From Bog-473 sp963744935 (GTDB taxonomy: Bacteria; Actinomycetota; Acidimicrobiia; Acidimicrobiales; RAAP-2), in contig CAVUVM010000004.1 in the NCBI GenBank assembly GCA_963744935.1, forward strand, positions 310,001 to 374,000: DNA of 64,000 nt, given 5' to 3'. Shown in pieces: positions 41,615 to 51,574 of this stretch (position 1 is the stretch's first letter; each line of letters opens with the position of its first letter). The notes beneath the pieces were generated by a model. It was not told the DNA's origin and searched no databases. It was given only the letters and a program-made list of their open reading frames with translations. Position numbers and translations under genes: made by a program.

Positions 41615-42047
41615 CGGGGTCGGTCACCAACTTCTGCACGTGAGTTGGCAGGTTTCCGGTGATCACGTCGGTGAGAGTGACTCCCTCGAGAACCGAGCGC
41701 AGGCTGGCGCGCACGGCGACCCAGACCTGCTGGAGGTTCGCCGCGGCACCGTCGTAGTTGGTGGCCTCGGGGCGGAAGCCGCGCACCTCCGCGAGAGGAC
41801 CATCGAGAGCGCGGATGACGTCCGCAATGGTGATGGCGCTGGGATCGCGGGCCAAGCGGTAACCGCCCTCGGCGCCGCGCTGGCTGGCCACCACCCCGGC
41901 CCGGCGCAGGTCCGCCAGGATGGCACCCAAGAAGCGGGGCGGTAGTCCCTGCTCGCCCGCCAGGAATTCGGCGGTCTGAGGCGTCCCGGCGGCGGCCAGC
42001 GCCAGCAGGGCACGGATGCCGTAATCCACCTTGGCCGGGATATGCAT
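41595..42047 (-). CDS. Rrf2-family transcriptional regulator without cysteines
   Basis: The 150-residue protein has the Rrf2 start IPAKVDYGIRALLALA, a winged HTH with FLAGEQGLPPRFLGAILADLRRAGVV and the wing RGAEGGYRLAR. IscR, NsrR and RsrR members bind an Fe-S cluster using three cysteines in the loop before the C-terminal helix. Here that loop (ALDGPLAEVRGFRPEATNY) and the whole protein contain no cysteine. It therefore probably does not sense Fe-S as IscR does. It is divergent from the HhH gene and precedes the DinB-like gene. Confidence 0.85.
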   Translation of the reverse strand: MHIPAKVDYGIRALLALAAAGTPQTAEFLAGEQGLPPRFLGAILADLRRAGVVASQRGAEGGYRLARDPSAITIADVIRALDGPLAEVRGFRPEATNYDGAAANLQQVWVAVRASLRSVLEGVTLTDVITGNLPTHVQKLVTDPDAWVAH

Positions 42048-42108
42048 GGCGAGAGTCTGCCCGCGACCTGGGTCGGAGCAAAAATGCGCCGGCGGTAGAG
42101 TCGGCGGC

Positions 42109-42690
42109 ATGGCCTCCACGTCACTGCGCCTCGCCCAGGATCCCGAGTCGGACAAGGTCATTTCCGAGTCCCCGCTCGCCCTCCTGATCGGGATGGTGCT
42201 GGACCAGCAGGTCACCATTGAGAAGGCCTTCTCGTCGCCCGCCGAGCTGGCCCGCCGGCTGGGCGGCCCGCTCGAGGCCGCCTCCATCGCCGCCATGGAC
42301 CCCGGCGAGCTGGCCGAAGCGTTCAAGGAACGCCCGGCGCTGCACCGCTACCCCGGCTCCATGGCGGGGCGAGTCCAAGACGTGTGCCGGGCCATCACGG
42401 AGGACTACGGCGGTCAGGCCGAGAACATCTGGAAGGGCGTGCGCAGCGGCGACGAACTGGTGAGCCGCCTGCGCGCCCTGCCCGGTTTCGGCCAACAGAA
42501 GGCCAAGATCTTCGCCGCCCTGTTGGGCAAGCAGCTCGGCGTGCGCCCGACCGGCTGGCGCGCGGCCACCACTCCCTACGGCGACGAAGGGAGCCACCTC
42601 TCGGTGGCCGACATCACCGACCTCAAGAGCCTCGAGAAGGTGCGGGCGACCAAGCGGGCGCAGAAGGCCAAGGCGCGCGCCGACGCGTGA
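42109..42690 (+). CDS. HhH-GPD-family base-excision DNA repair protein
   Basis: The 193-residue protein matches the uncharacterised actinobacterial HhH-GPD type. The helix-hairpin-helix is LRALPGFGQQKAKIFAALLG, and LIGMVLDQQVTIEKAFSSP and YPGSMAGRVQDVCRAI precede it. The catalytic Asp expected about 18-20 residues after the hairpin could be the Asp of TTPYGDEG, but I cannot confirm it. It has no 4Fe-4S Cys cluster as in Nth/MutY. Its TGA stop overlaps the thiE GTG. Confidence 0.85.
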   Translation: MASTSLRLAQDPESDKVISESPLALLIGMVLDQQVTIEKAFSSPAELARRLGGPLEAASIAAMDPGELAEAFKERPALHRYPGSMAGRVQDVCRAITEDYGGQAENIWKGVRSGDELVSRLRALPGFGQQKAKIFAALLGKQLGVRPTGWRAATTPYGDEGSHLSVADITDLKSLEKVRATKRAQKAKARADA

Positions 42691-43337
42691 GCGGGCGCCT
42701 CGACCTCAGCCGACGCAACCTCTACCTCTGCACGCCGGACCGGCCGGACCTGGCCGCCTTCGTGGCGGCATGCATCGAGGGTGGGGTGGACGTCGTCCAG
42801 CTGCGCGACAAAGAGCTCGACGCGCGACCGCTCCTCGAACGGGCGAAGGTCGCGGGCGGCGTCTGCCGTGCCTTCGGCGTGCCCTTCGTCCTCAACGACC
42901 GCCCGGATCTGGCGCTCGAGGCCGGCGCCGACGGCGTGCACGTCGGCCAGGACGACGCCCCGGTCTCGCTGGCTCGTCGGATCCTGGGCCCCGACGCCAT
43001 CGTCGGCCTGTCCACCCATTCCGACGAGGACCTCACCCGTGCGCTGGGTGAGGACGTCAGCTACCTCTCGGCTGGACCCGTGGAACCGACGCCGACCAAG
43101 CCCGGGCGGCCCGGCACGGGCACCGACTACGTCAGTCTGGCCAGCGCACGTGCCAGTGTTCCCGTCTTTGTGACTGGCGGCGTGAGCCCTGAGAAGATCC
43201 CCGCACTGACCGCTGCCGGTGTCCGACATTTCGTTGTGGTGCGCTACCTGACCCAGGCGCCCGACGCCCGTCACGCGGCACGCGCGCTGCGAGACGCGAT
43301 CGATCGAGCGTTGAGTAGCGGGCCACCGGCGGCATGA
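42687..43337 (+). CDS. thiE: Thiamine phosphate synthase
   Basis: The 216-residue TIM barrel begins with GTG 42687 overlapping the previous stop. Diagnostic motifs are VDVVQLRDKELDARPLLERA, the pyrophosphate site VLNDRPDLALEAGADGVHVGQ, VGLSTHSDEDL, YLSAGPVEPTPTKPG and VFVTGGVSPEKI. It joins the thiazole and pyrimidine phosphates to make thiamine monophosphate, the precursor of the ThDP used by AceE. No other thi gene or TPP riboswitch was found near. Confidence 0.92.
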   Translation: MSGRLDLSRRNLYLCTPDRPDLAAFVAACIEGGVDVVQLRDKELDARPLLERAKVAGGVCRAFGVPFVLNDRPDLALEAGADGVHVGQDDAPVSLARRILGPDAIVGLSTHSDEDLTRALGEDVSYLSAGPVEPTPTKPGRPGTGTDYVSLASARASVPVFVTGGVSPEKIPALTAAGVRHFVVVRYLTQAPDARHAARALRDAIDRALSSGPPAA

Positions 43338-43492
43338 CGGGCTGATCGCCGGCTCCACCGAAGACGTCGGGCCCGGCAAGCGACTCCACCTCGACGGGCG
43401 CGCTGGACGGCTCGGGCACCAACACCAGAGCGGGCGGCGGCACGAACCCGCCATAGAGCAAGGTGACGTCTGACATCACCTCCTGTTTTCGG

Positions 43493-43509
43493 CCCCAGCC
43501 CGACTGGGG
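43493..43509. terminator. CCCCAG/CTGGGG hairpin
   Basis: A perfect 6-bp stem with a 5-nt loop (CCCGA) lies in the 254-bp gap between thiE and the hydrolase gene. There is no T-run on either side. It could end thiE or hydrolase transcripts weakly. The rest of the gap shows nothing convincing. Confidence 0.3.
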
Positions 43510-43591
43510 TTGAGTCCGGGTGCCGAGTGTTGTGACCCCCGAGCCAATTGTCGCCGTGACGCAGAGGGCCCGAACCGGTCCGAACGCGGAG

Positions 43592-44341
43592 TTAGTGGCG
43601 CCGTTCCAACCAGCCCACCAGGATGGCGATCACCCGCGGGTCGGCCCGGAGCCAGTGGCCGGCGCCGAGCACGACGTGGAGCTCGGAGGGCCCGGTCGCC
43701 GCGTCGGCGAGCGCGCGGGCCTCCGCCACCGGCACGTCGGGGTCGTTGGCCCCGTGGGCCAGCAGCAGCGGGCGACCCTTGAGGAGCGCCGCATCCTCGG
43801 CCGGGTGCAAGAACGAGAGCTCCTTGGACCACGCCTCAACGGAGGCCGGGAAGCCCTCAGCGGTGATGACGCCGGTGCGGCGGCAGTGGGTGAGGAGGTC
43901 GCCCGGGTCCGGCAGCAGCGACGCCAGGTCGGCCGGGGTGCCTAAGCAGGCCACGCCGGCGATCCGCTCGTCGCGGGCGGCCAGGTGCAAGGCCAGCGCC
44001 CCGCCGAAGCCGAATCCGATGACGAGGCGAGGCGACGACTCGGGGATCTCGTCGTCGGCGACGAAGGTCAGGTCCTCCAGCCAGCCCATGGGCGAGAAGT
44101 CGCCCTCGGACTCGCCGGCGCCGCGCAGCGTGGCGGTGACGACGCGCCAACCCGACTCGCGGGTCAAGCGGTCGGCCAACGCAGGAAAGGTCAGCCCGAC
44201 GTCGGCCGCCGACCCCCGCGGCCGCGGCAGGTCGTGACACAGCATCAGATGGCCGCGCACCGGCGCGCCGGGACTCGTCGCGCTCGCATACGTCGCCAGG
44301 TCGCCCGCGGGACCGGGGCGGAGCCGGAAGGGACCCTGCAC
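43592..44341 (-). CDS. Alpha/beta hydrolase fold protein lacking the nucleophile serine
   Basis: The 249-residue protein has the dienelactone-hydrolase/X-Pro-peptidase-like layout: HLMLCHDLPRPRG, VTATLRGAGESEG, and at the nucleophile elbow RLVIGFGFGGALALHLAA. The consensus GXSXG would put Ser at the middle of GFGFG, but Gly is present. The acid region LLLAHGANDPDVPV and the His in VLGAGHWLRADP remain. It may be a non-catalytic relative, or it may use another residue. It is located just downstream of the acyl-CoA dehydrogenase on the same strand. Confidence 0.75.
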   Translation of the reverse strand: MQGPFRLRPGPAGDLATYASATSPGAPVRGHLMLCHDLPRPRGSAADVGLTFPALADRLTRESGWRVVTATLRGAGESEGDFSPMGWLEDLTFVADDEIPESSPRLVIGFGFGGALALHLAARDERIAGVACLGTPADLASLLPDPGDLLTHCRRTGVITAEGFPASVEAWSKELSFLHPAEDAALLKGRPLLLAHGANDPDVPVAEARALADAATGPSELHVVLGAGHWLRADPRVIAILVGWLERRH

Positions 44342-44395
44342 CTCAGTTCCTCACGCCAGGTCCCGAGACCACGGGGCGCCGACTCCCGCGGATCC

Positions 44396-45511
44396 TCAGA
44401 TCCCGATGCGTTGAGCCAGCAGCTCTCGGTGGTAGGAGGGGTCGCCCAAGAGCAGCTCCGAAGACTTGGCCCGCTTGAAGTACAGGTGGGCTGGGTGCTC
44501 CCAGGTGAAACCGATGCCACCGTGGATCTGGATGTTCTCTGCGGCGGCGTGGAAGTAGGCCTCCGAGCAGTAGGACTTGGCCAGGGAGGCGACGACGGGG
44601 AGCTCGTCGGAGTCCTCGGCGGCGGCCCAGGCCGCGTAGTAGGCGGCCGACTTGGCCGACTCGACCTCGAGGAGCATGTCCGCGCACTTGTGCTTGATGG
44701 CCTGGAAGCTGCCGATGGGCCGCCCGAACTGGATCCGGGTCTTGGCGTACTCCACCGAGGCGTCCAGCACGTGTTGCGCGCCACCGACCTGCTCGGCGGC
44801 CAACGCCACCGCGGCCAAGTCGAGGGTCTTGGTGAGACCGGGCTCGGCCCCCCCGTCGGTGCCGATGAGCGCTGCCGGCGTGTCGGAGAACTCGAGACGC
44901 GCCTGCTTGCGCGTCTGGTCCATTGTCGGCAGCGACGTGCGCGTCAGGCCCGCTGCGTCGCCCTGCACGGCAAAGAGGGACACGCCCGCGGCGGTGCGGG
45001 CCGCCACGACGATCAGGTTGGCGACGTGGCCGTCGAGCACGAACATCTTGTGGCCGGAGAGCACCCAGCCGTCGCCCTTTCGCTCCGCCTTGCACTCGAT
45101 CCCGCTGAAGTCCCACTTGCCGTTGTCCTCGGTGATGGCGAGGGTGGCGATCGTCTCGCCCGACGCGATGCCGGGCAGGTAGCTCTTTTTGGCCTCGTCG
45201 TCTCCCGAGGTCAACAACGCGTTGGCCGCCAGGGCAATCGAGGAGAAGAACGGCGCGCACAAGAGGGCGGCGCCCATCTCCTCGAGCACGACGAGCAACT
45301 CGACGTAGGTGAAGCCCGAGCCGCCGAACTCCTCGGGGATGGTCAGCGACTGCAGGCCCAGCTGGTCCGCCATCTGGCTCCACACGGCCGGGTCGTAGCC
45401 CTCGGTCGTGTCCATCAGGCTGCGCACCTCGGTCTCGGGTGACTTCTCGGCGAGGAACCGGCGCACCGCGGCGCGCAACTCCTCCTGCTCGTCACTGAAC
45501 GCGAAATTCAT
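44396..45511 (-). CDS. Acyl-CoA dehydrogenase family protein
   Basis: The 371-residue flavoprotein has the N-terminal EEFGGSGFTYVELLVVLEEMG, ATLAITEDNGKWDFSG near the FAD site, the C-terminal RIQFGRPIGSFQAIKHKCADM, and IHGGIGFTWEHPAHLYFKRA. It should oxidise an acyl-CoA at C2-C3 and pass electrons to ETF. The shorter length (371) is typical of paired heteromeric actinobacterial ACADs (FadE/ChsE type), so a partner may be required. ATG at 45511. The downstream hydrolase may share its transcript. Confidence 0.9.
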   Translation of the reverse strand: MNFAFSDEQEELRAAVRRFLAEKSPETEVRSLMDTTEGYDPAVWSQMADQLGLQSLTIPEEFGGSGFTYVELLVVLEEMGAALLCAPFFSSIALAANALLTSGDDEAKKSYLPGIASGETIATLAITEDNGKWDFSGIECKAERKGDGWVLSGHKMFVLDGHVANLIVVAARTAAGVSLFAVQGDAAGLTRTSLPTMDQTRKQARLEFSDTPAALIGTDGGAEPGLTKTLDLAAVALAAEQVGGAQHVLDASVEYAKTRIQFGRPIGSFQAIKHKCADMLLEVESAKSAAYYAAWAAAEDSDELPVVASLAKSYCSEAYFHAAAENIQIHGGIGFTWEHPAHLYFKRAKSSELLLGDPSYHRELLAQRIGI

Positions 45512-45674
45512 GCCTAGGCTCCTCTGCTGCGTGCCGTGCTATGCCGCTGACCGTGCTGCCGCTGCGCTGGTCCCCGGCAGGCCCCCCGGCGTTCGATGGC
45601 TTCGTTCACGTGGGTGTCTACCAGACCCGGCGCCTCTGCGACCAGAAGGCCCACGGGTGTGCCACGCTGGGGAC

Positions 45675-46292
45675 ATGGGACAGCTGGAGAAGATCTGGAG
45701 CGACGCGGCAGCGGAGGTCCATCAGATCGTGGTGGGCCCGATGGACAACAACGTCTACATCCTCCGTTGCCGCCGGACGGGTGACGCGATGCTGATCGAC
45801 GCCGCCAACGAGCACGAGACCCTGCTCGAGATCTGCCAGCAGCTCGGTGTGCGCTCCGTCGTCGAGACGCACGGGCACTGGGACCACATCCAGGCCGTGC
45901 CGGCGGTGCGTAACGCCGGCTACTCGGTTGCCGTGACCAGCGCCGACGCGGGCATGTTGCCGAGCTACGACCTCATCCTCGACGACGACGAGACGCTGTC
46001 GGTGGGCGACCTGCGCATCAGGACCCTGGCGACCCCTGGACACACCCCGGGCTCGATCTGCTTCGCCGTCGAGGGCACCAATCTCCTCTTCACCGGTGAC
46101 ACCCTCTTCCCCGGCGGCCCGGGTAACACGTCCTTCGAGGGCGGGGACTTCCCGGCGATCATCGAGTCCATCGATCGCCGCATCTTCGCCAAGTTCAGCC
46201 CCGACACGCTCGTCCTGCCGGGCCACGGCGACGCCACCACAGTGGGCACTGAGTCCCCCCACCTGCAGGAATGGGTAGACCGAGGTTGGTGA
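45675..46292 (+). CDS. Metallo-beta-lactamase fold hydrolase
   Basis: The 205-residue protein has the metal-site motif VETHGHWDHIQAV (HXHXDH, with Trp in the variable position), LATPGHTPGSICF, LLFTGDTLFPGGPGN and a C-terminal VLPGHGDATTVG. This set is that of glyoxalase-II-like and related MBL hydrolases. Substrate is unknown. It precedes the sufC-sufS-sufU run by about 100 bp and is on the same strand. Confidence 0.88.
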   Translation: MGQLEKIWSDAAAEVHQIVVGPMDNNVYILRCRRTGDAMLIDAANEHETLLEICQQLGVRSVVETHGHWDHIQAVPAVRNAGYSVAVTSADAGMLPSYDLILDDDETLSVGDLRIRTLATPGHTPGSICFAVEGTNLLFTGDTLFPGGPGNTSFEGGDFPAIIESIDRRIFAKFSPDTLVLPGHGDATTVGTESPHLQEWVDRGW

Positions 46293-46383
46293 GGACCGCG
46301 GCGAGCAGTCCGGTGGAGGCCGCCGCGACGAGGTGGTGCGCACCCCGGGCGGCGGCTTGTCCTCAAAACCTGACTAAAACGGT

Positions 46384-46389
46384 AAGCTT
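46384..46389 (+). promoter_or_regulatory. Putative leaderless -10 element of the sufC-sufS-sufU operon
   Basis: TAAGCT sits at -12 to -7 relative to the A of the sufC ATG at 46396, exactly where a -10 box would be if transcription starts at the ATG. The 40 bp before the gene are AT-rich in a GC-rich context. A TTGTCC at 46358-46363 could be a -35, but with a long 20-bp spacer. No proper Shine-Dalgarno precedes the ATG. Confidence 0.45.
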
Positions 46390-46395
46390 TTAGGA

Positions 46396-47135
<740 letters not shown>

Positions 47136-47145
<10 letters not shown>

Positions 47146-48410
47146 CAAAGACCGACGGCACCATGGGCACGCCCGCCCCCCTCAACACCGAGGCCCTGCG
47201 CAAGGACTTCCCGCTGCTGGGCCGGACGGTCAACGGGCGACCGATCGTGTATCTCGACTCGGCGTCCTCCGCGCTCCAGCCCCAATCGGTGATCACCGCC
47301 ATGACGAACTACTACGAGGTCTCGCACGCCAATGTGCACCGCGGCGTGTACGCCACCGCCGAGGAGGCGACCGCGCTCTACGAGCGGGCCCGGATCGTGA
47401 CCGGCCGTTTCCTCGGCGCGCCGGACCCCGCCCGCGAGGTCGTCTTCACCAAGAACACCACCGAGTCGCTCAACCTGGTCGCACAGAGCTGGGGCCGCGC
47501 CAACCTGCGCGCCGGCGACGCCGTGCTGCTCACCGAGATGGAGCACCACTCCAACATCGTCCCGTGGATGATCCTGTCCGAGGAGCTGGGCGGGCTCGAC
47601 CTGCGCTACATCCCCGTCGACGGGGACGGGCGCCTCGTGCTCGACGACCTCGAGAGCCTTGTCGACGGCGTCAAGGTCGTGGGCGTCTCCGCCATGTCCA
47701 ACGTGCTCGGGACCATCAACCCGGTGCGGGTGGTGGCCGACGCCGCCCACGCGGCCGGCGCGATCGTCGTGGCCGACGGCGCGCAGCTGGTCCCCCACGC
47801 CCCGGTCGACGTGAAAGACCTGGGCGCCGACTTCATCGCCTTCTCGGGGCACAAGACCATGGGACCGACCGGGATCGGCGTGCTGTGGGGCCGGGCCGAC
47901 CTCCTCGAGGCGATGCCGCCGTTCCTCGGCGGCGGCGGCATGATCCTCGACGTCAAGCTCGACTCCTTCCGCCCCTCTCCCCCGCCCGCCCGCTTCGAGG
48001 CGGGCACCCCGCCCATCGCGGAGGCCGTCGGTCTGACGGCGGCGCTGGCGTACCTGAGCGACATCGGCATGGACCGCATCCGGGCCCACGAGCTGGCGCT
48101 CACCAACCACGCCCTCGCCCGCCTCGACGAGAAGCTCGGCTCAGACGTGCGGGTCTTCGGCGCGCCGGCCGGGCCCGACCGTGGCGGCGTGCTGTCCATC
48201 GCGTACCGCGACGTGCACGCGCACGACCTGGCCCAGGTGCTCGACCAGTTCGGCGTCTGCGTACGGCCGGGCCACCACTGTGCCAAGCCCCTCATGCGCA
48301 AGCTGGGCGTGCAGGCGACGGCGCGGGCCTCGTTGTCCCTCTTCAGCGACGAACACGACATCGAGGTGCTGATCGAGGGATTGCTCGAGGCCGGTAGATT
48401 ATTCGGCTGA
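47136..48410 (+). CDS. sufS: Cysteine desulfurase SufS
   Basis: The 424-residue PLP enzyme has YLDSASSALQPQSVI, TEMEHHSNIVPW, the PLP lysine in FSGHKTMGPTG (about Lys240) and the reactive cysteine in RPGHHCAKPLM (about Cys382), with RASLSLFSDEHDIE at the end. It releases sulfur from cysteine as a persulfide, passed on to SufU. Start is ATG 47136, inside the end of sufC. The short loop before the catalytic Cys is the group II type that relies on a partner such as SufU. Confidence 0.95.
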
Positions 48411-48919
48411 TGGCCGACCTCGAAGAGCTGTACCGCGAGATCATCCTCGACCACTATCGCTCTCCCCGGAACCGCGGCGAGCTCGAATCGCCACCGGCCC
48501 ACCGGGTCGAGGGCTTCAACCCTCTCTGCGGCGACGAGGTCGTCATCTCCATGGTCGTCGAGGACGGCACCCTGGCCGACCTCAAGATCGGCGGGTCGGG
48601 CTGTTCGATCAGCCAGTCGTCCGCGTCCTTGATGTCCGCCGCCGTGAAGGGGAAGCCGGTGGACCAGGTGCGCCAGCTCATCAACACCTTCAAGGGGATG
48701 ATGTCGGTCCACGAGGCCTGGCTCGGGCACGAGCACCAGCACGACGGCAACGGTGCCGAGGTCGTCGAGGGTGAGCCCGAGGAGATCGACCTCGAGAAGC
48801 TGGGCGAGCTGGCGGCGCTCCAGGGCGTGGTGAAGTTCCCTGTCCGCATCAAGTGCGCCACCTTGAGCTGGAACGCGCTGGCGCAGGGTCTCGACGAGGT
48901 GGCGGCAACCGCTTCGTAG
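48410..48919 (+). CDS. sufU: SufU, zinc-dependent sulfur-transfer protein
   Basis: The 169-residue protein has YREIILDHYRSPRNRGEL, FNPLCGDEVVISM (first Cys and Asp), GGSGCSISQSSASLM (second Cys) and VKFPVRIKCATLSWNAL (third Cys), the zinc ligands of SufU. It accepts sulfur from SufS by exchange of the zinc ligand. Its ATG overlaps the sufS TGA. The internal loop after residue 100 (GHEHQHDGNGAE) is His-rich and longer than in Bacillus SufU. Confidence 0.94.
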   Translation: MADLEELYREIILDHYRSPRNRGELESPPAHRVEGFNPLCGDEVVISMVVEDGTLADLKIGGSGCSISQSSASLMSAAVKGKPVDQVRQLINTFKGMMSVHEAWLGHEHQHDGNGAEVVEGEPEEIDLEKLGELAALQGVVKFPVRIKCATLSWNALAQGLDEVAATAS

Positions 48920-48965
48920 TCGCTCGGACGGGCGTCAGGGCGCGCCGAGATGCGGCCTCAGGCGC

Positions 48966-50356
48966 TCAGCTGGGGCTGCAGTTCGTCGGGTCGAACGATG
49001 GTGGCGCCGTGGTCGTGTTCGTCGCCGTGCCGGCGGCTCCCGCACCGCTGCTCACCGAACCGCTGGCTGCGGCCGGCGGCGCCGTCGTCGGCGTGACGAT
49101 GGGAGGCGCCTGAGGCACGCCGTTGGCGTTCGGCGGGGGGTTCGTCGGCGTGACCAGGCTCGACCCGAAAATGTTGACCAGCATCTGCTGGGCCTGCGGC
49201 TGCTGCTCCGTGAGCACGTCACCGAGGTCACCGAAATCATTGGCCGCCTCGGTCGGCAGCGTCTCACCCTGGAGGTTCGACGGGTCGTAGGAGTGGTACG
49301 TGAGCGCCAGGTTGATGAGCTCGTTGAAGCCGAGGCCGTCGTCGATGGTGATGCCCTCGTGGAGGGAGCCGATGAAGGCGTTGACCGTGAAGGGGTTCAA
49401 CTTGGACTTGGCGGCGCTCATCATCGCCTTGATGAAGACGTCCTGGCGCTGGATCCGGCCGAAGTCGCTGGTGCCGTCGTACTGCCAGTAGCCGTTCTCG
49501 TAGTACTCGTAGTGCCGTGCGCGGCGACAGCCAGCGCCTGGGCGCCGTTCAGCAGCTGGCAACCAGGAGTGGTGATGTCGAGGCCCGAGTACGCGTCCTT
49601 GGCCGGGTAGGGGAAGTCCATGTAGACGCCGCCGAGGGACTGTACGGCGTCCTGGAATCCCGAGAAGTCCACCTCGACAACGTGGTTGATGGGGATCCCG
49701 AAGTTGGCGGTGATCGTCTTCACCAATTGGTTTGCACCGGAGTTGAACGAAGAGTTGATCCGGTTGTACGTCCCGAACTGTGACGAATCTGGCGGCAGCA
49801 TCGTGACCACGGTGTCCCGCGGGATCGACATGATCTGTATCGATTTCGTCGCAGGCGTCACCCGCCAGAGCTGGACGACGTCGCTGCGCTGTCCGGTGAC
49901 CTCCGACGCGGACCCGAACGCCTGTGCGCCGGCAGCGCTCTCACCGGCGCGGCTGTCCGATCCGATGACGAGGATGGTGAACGGTGCACCGTCCTGGGCG
50001 GCCACCTCGTTGCCGATGTGGATCTTGTTGATCTGGTCGTAGCGGTACCTGAGGTAGCCGTAGCTGCCGCCCGCGACGGCCACCAAGAGGACGAGGGCGC
50101 TGAGGAGCGAGACGACCACCTTCTTGCGCGTGCTCCAACGCAGCTTGCCGCTGCGGCGGTGCTTGGACCTGCCACCCGTCGCATCGATGCGCGCTCCGAG
50201 CGAGCGCAGCCCCGACTCGTTGGCCACTCTCTCCTCGTCGCCACCCGCCTTCATCTGGCGGCCGAGGTTGGCCAACCCTTCTTGGTTCGCGCCGCGGCCG
50301 CGGGGTCCGCGCGATGACCGGCTCGACTCGTCGCCCGGTGGACGACCATTCGCCAT
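48966..50356 (-). pseudogene. LytR-CpsA-Psr (LCP) cell-wall ligase, frameshifted
   Basis: From ATG 50356 the frame encodes a long basic cytosolic part, one transmembrane span (about 79-100) and an LCP catalytic domain: ILVIGSDSRAG, IMSIPRDTVVTM, YNRINSSFNSGANQ, VDFSGFQDAVQSLGGV. At about 49520-49527 the sequence breaks. It reads ALAVA, then the family's R-H-Y-E-Y segment continues in another frame, RHYEYYENGYWQYDG to the stop at 48966. One missing C (GCCGCGCACGG for GCCCGCGCACGG) restores it. The joined protein (about 463 residues) ends in a Pro/Thr/Ala-rich tail with FDPTNCSPS. LCP proteins attach wall polymers to peptidoglycan. Unlikely to be functional as read. Confidence 0.8.
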
Positions 50357-50462
50357 ACATATCTACGGTACCAAGCACCCCTGCAAAACTTGGGGCAGGC
50401 CCTGCTGTGGCTGCTACGACGCGCTCGACAGCGCGGCGGTGAGCGATCTCAGCGAAGTTCTC

Positions 50463-51251
50463 TCAGCGGATTTCCAGGTACTCGGCGTAGCCGGTCTGCT
50501 CGAGCTGCAGCGCAAGGGCCGCATCACCAGTCGCAACGATGCGCCCGTCGACCATCACGTGCACGAGGTCCGCCTCGAGCTCCATCAGGAAACGGTTGAA
50601 GTGTGTGATGGCGAGGATCCCGACGTCCCACTCCGTCGTCGCGAGCTGCAACCGGCGCGCGACGTCGCCTAACGCGTCGACATCGAGGCCCGAGTCGACC
50701 TCGTCGAGGATGCAGATGGCGGGCCGCAGCACGCCGAGCTGCACCATCTCGGTGCGCTTGCGCTCCCCGCCGGAGAGGTCCACATTGAGGGCGCGGGTCA
50801 ACAGCTTCGTGTCCAAGCCGACCGCCTGCGCCTCTTCGGCCATCCGCTCGGCGAGGACGTCCCTCCCCGGAGCCACCCCTGCTGCTTCTGCTGATGCCGC
50901 CGCCACGGCCGCCCCACCTCCACCGGCTCTCGCAACAGAGAGGAGCGATGGCAGGCCGACACCGGGCACCTCGACGGGGTGCTGCAGGGCCAAGAAAAGC
51001 CCGGCTCGGGCCCGCTCCCAGGCCGGGAGGCCGGTGAGCTCCCGTCCGTCCATGGTGATGGAGCCGGCCGTCACTTCGGTGCCCGGCCTCCCCATCAGGG
51101 CATGGGCGAGCGTGCTCTTGCCCGAGCCGTTCGGCCCCATGATCACGTGCACCTCGCCGCTGCGCACCGTGAGGTCGATCCCGTGCAGCACCTCTCGACC
51201 GCCGGCGGACGCATGCAATCCCGTGACCTCGAGCACGTGTGCCTCGCTCAC
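50463..51251 (-). CDS. sufC: SufC-like ABC ATPase (copy 2)
   Basis: The 262-residue ATPase has MGPNGSGKSTLAHALM, GLFLALQHPVEVPGVGLPSLL (the SufC helical segment), the signature DLSGGERKRTEMVQL, Walker B ICILDEVDSGLDVDAL and ILAITHFNRFL. An Ala/Gly-rich insertion (about 115-140) lies after the Q-loop. GTG 51251 overlaps the Rieske gene stop by 4 bp. It follows sufD and a Rieske ferredoxin, the usual sufBDC order, and is about 4 kb from another sufC. The two are divergent in sequence (paralogues, not recent copies). Confidence 0.93.
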   Translation of the reverse strand: MSEAHVLEVTGLHASAGGREVLHGIDLTVRSGEVHVIMGPNGSGKSTLAHALMGRPGTEVTAGSITMDGRELTGLPAWERARAGLFLALQHPVEVPGVGLPSLLSVARAGGGGAAVAAASAEAAGVAPGRDVLAERMAEEAQAVGLDTKLLTRALNVDLSGGERKRTEMVQLGVLRPAICILDEVDSGLDVDALGDVARRLQLATTEWDVGILAITHFNRFLMELEADLVHVMVDGRIVATGDAALALQLEQTGYAEYLEIR

Positions 51252-51574
51252 GGCAGCACCACCGAGACCGTTCCGTCGGCGACCTCGACCTTGTAGACGG
51301 CGACGGGTTGGGTCGCCGGCAGCGAGCAGGGCTCGCCGGTCACCAGGTCGAAGGTGCTCCCGTGACGGGGACATTCGATCTGGCACTCCTCGGCCCAGAC
51401 CTCTCCTTCCGAGAGCGAGTAGTCCTCGTGGCTGCACTCGTCGTCGATGGCGTGGAACTCGTCACCGATGCGCACCAGAGCCACCCGGTGGCCGTCGACG
51501 TCGAAACGACGGGCCTCGCCGGGAGCGAGCTCGTCGACCGAGCACAGCGCAACCGTCTCTGGAGTCTCAGGCAC
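51248..51574 (-). CDS. Rieske-type ferredoxin
   Basis: The 108-residue protein binds a [2Fe-2S] cluster by CSHEDYSLSEG and CPRHGSTFDLVTGEP, the C-X-H...C-X2-H arrangement. It resembles the small ferredoxin subunits of ring-hydroxylating dioxygenases and is commonly encoded within actinobacterial suf operons between sufD and sufC. No dioxygenase gene is adjacent. It overlaps sufD by 8 bp and sufC2 by 4 bp, so co-translation is likely. It may give electrons to Fe-S assembly or another enzyme. Confidence 0.92.
   Translation of the reverse strand: MPETPETVALCSVDELAPGEARRFDVDGHRVALVRIGDEFHAIDDECSHEDYSLSEGEVWAEECQIECPRHGSTFDLVTGEPCSLPATQPVAVYKVEVADGTVSVVLP

Noticed and set aside
43132..43476. Small minus-strand ORF with AGGAGG upstream
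   Set aside because: The SD is only two bases from the ATG, the last half overlaps thiE antisense, and no family was recognised.
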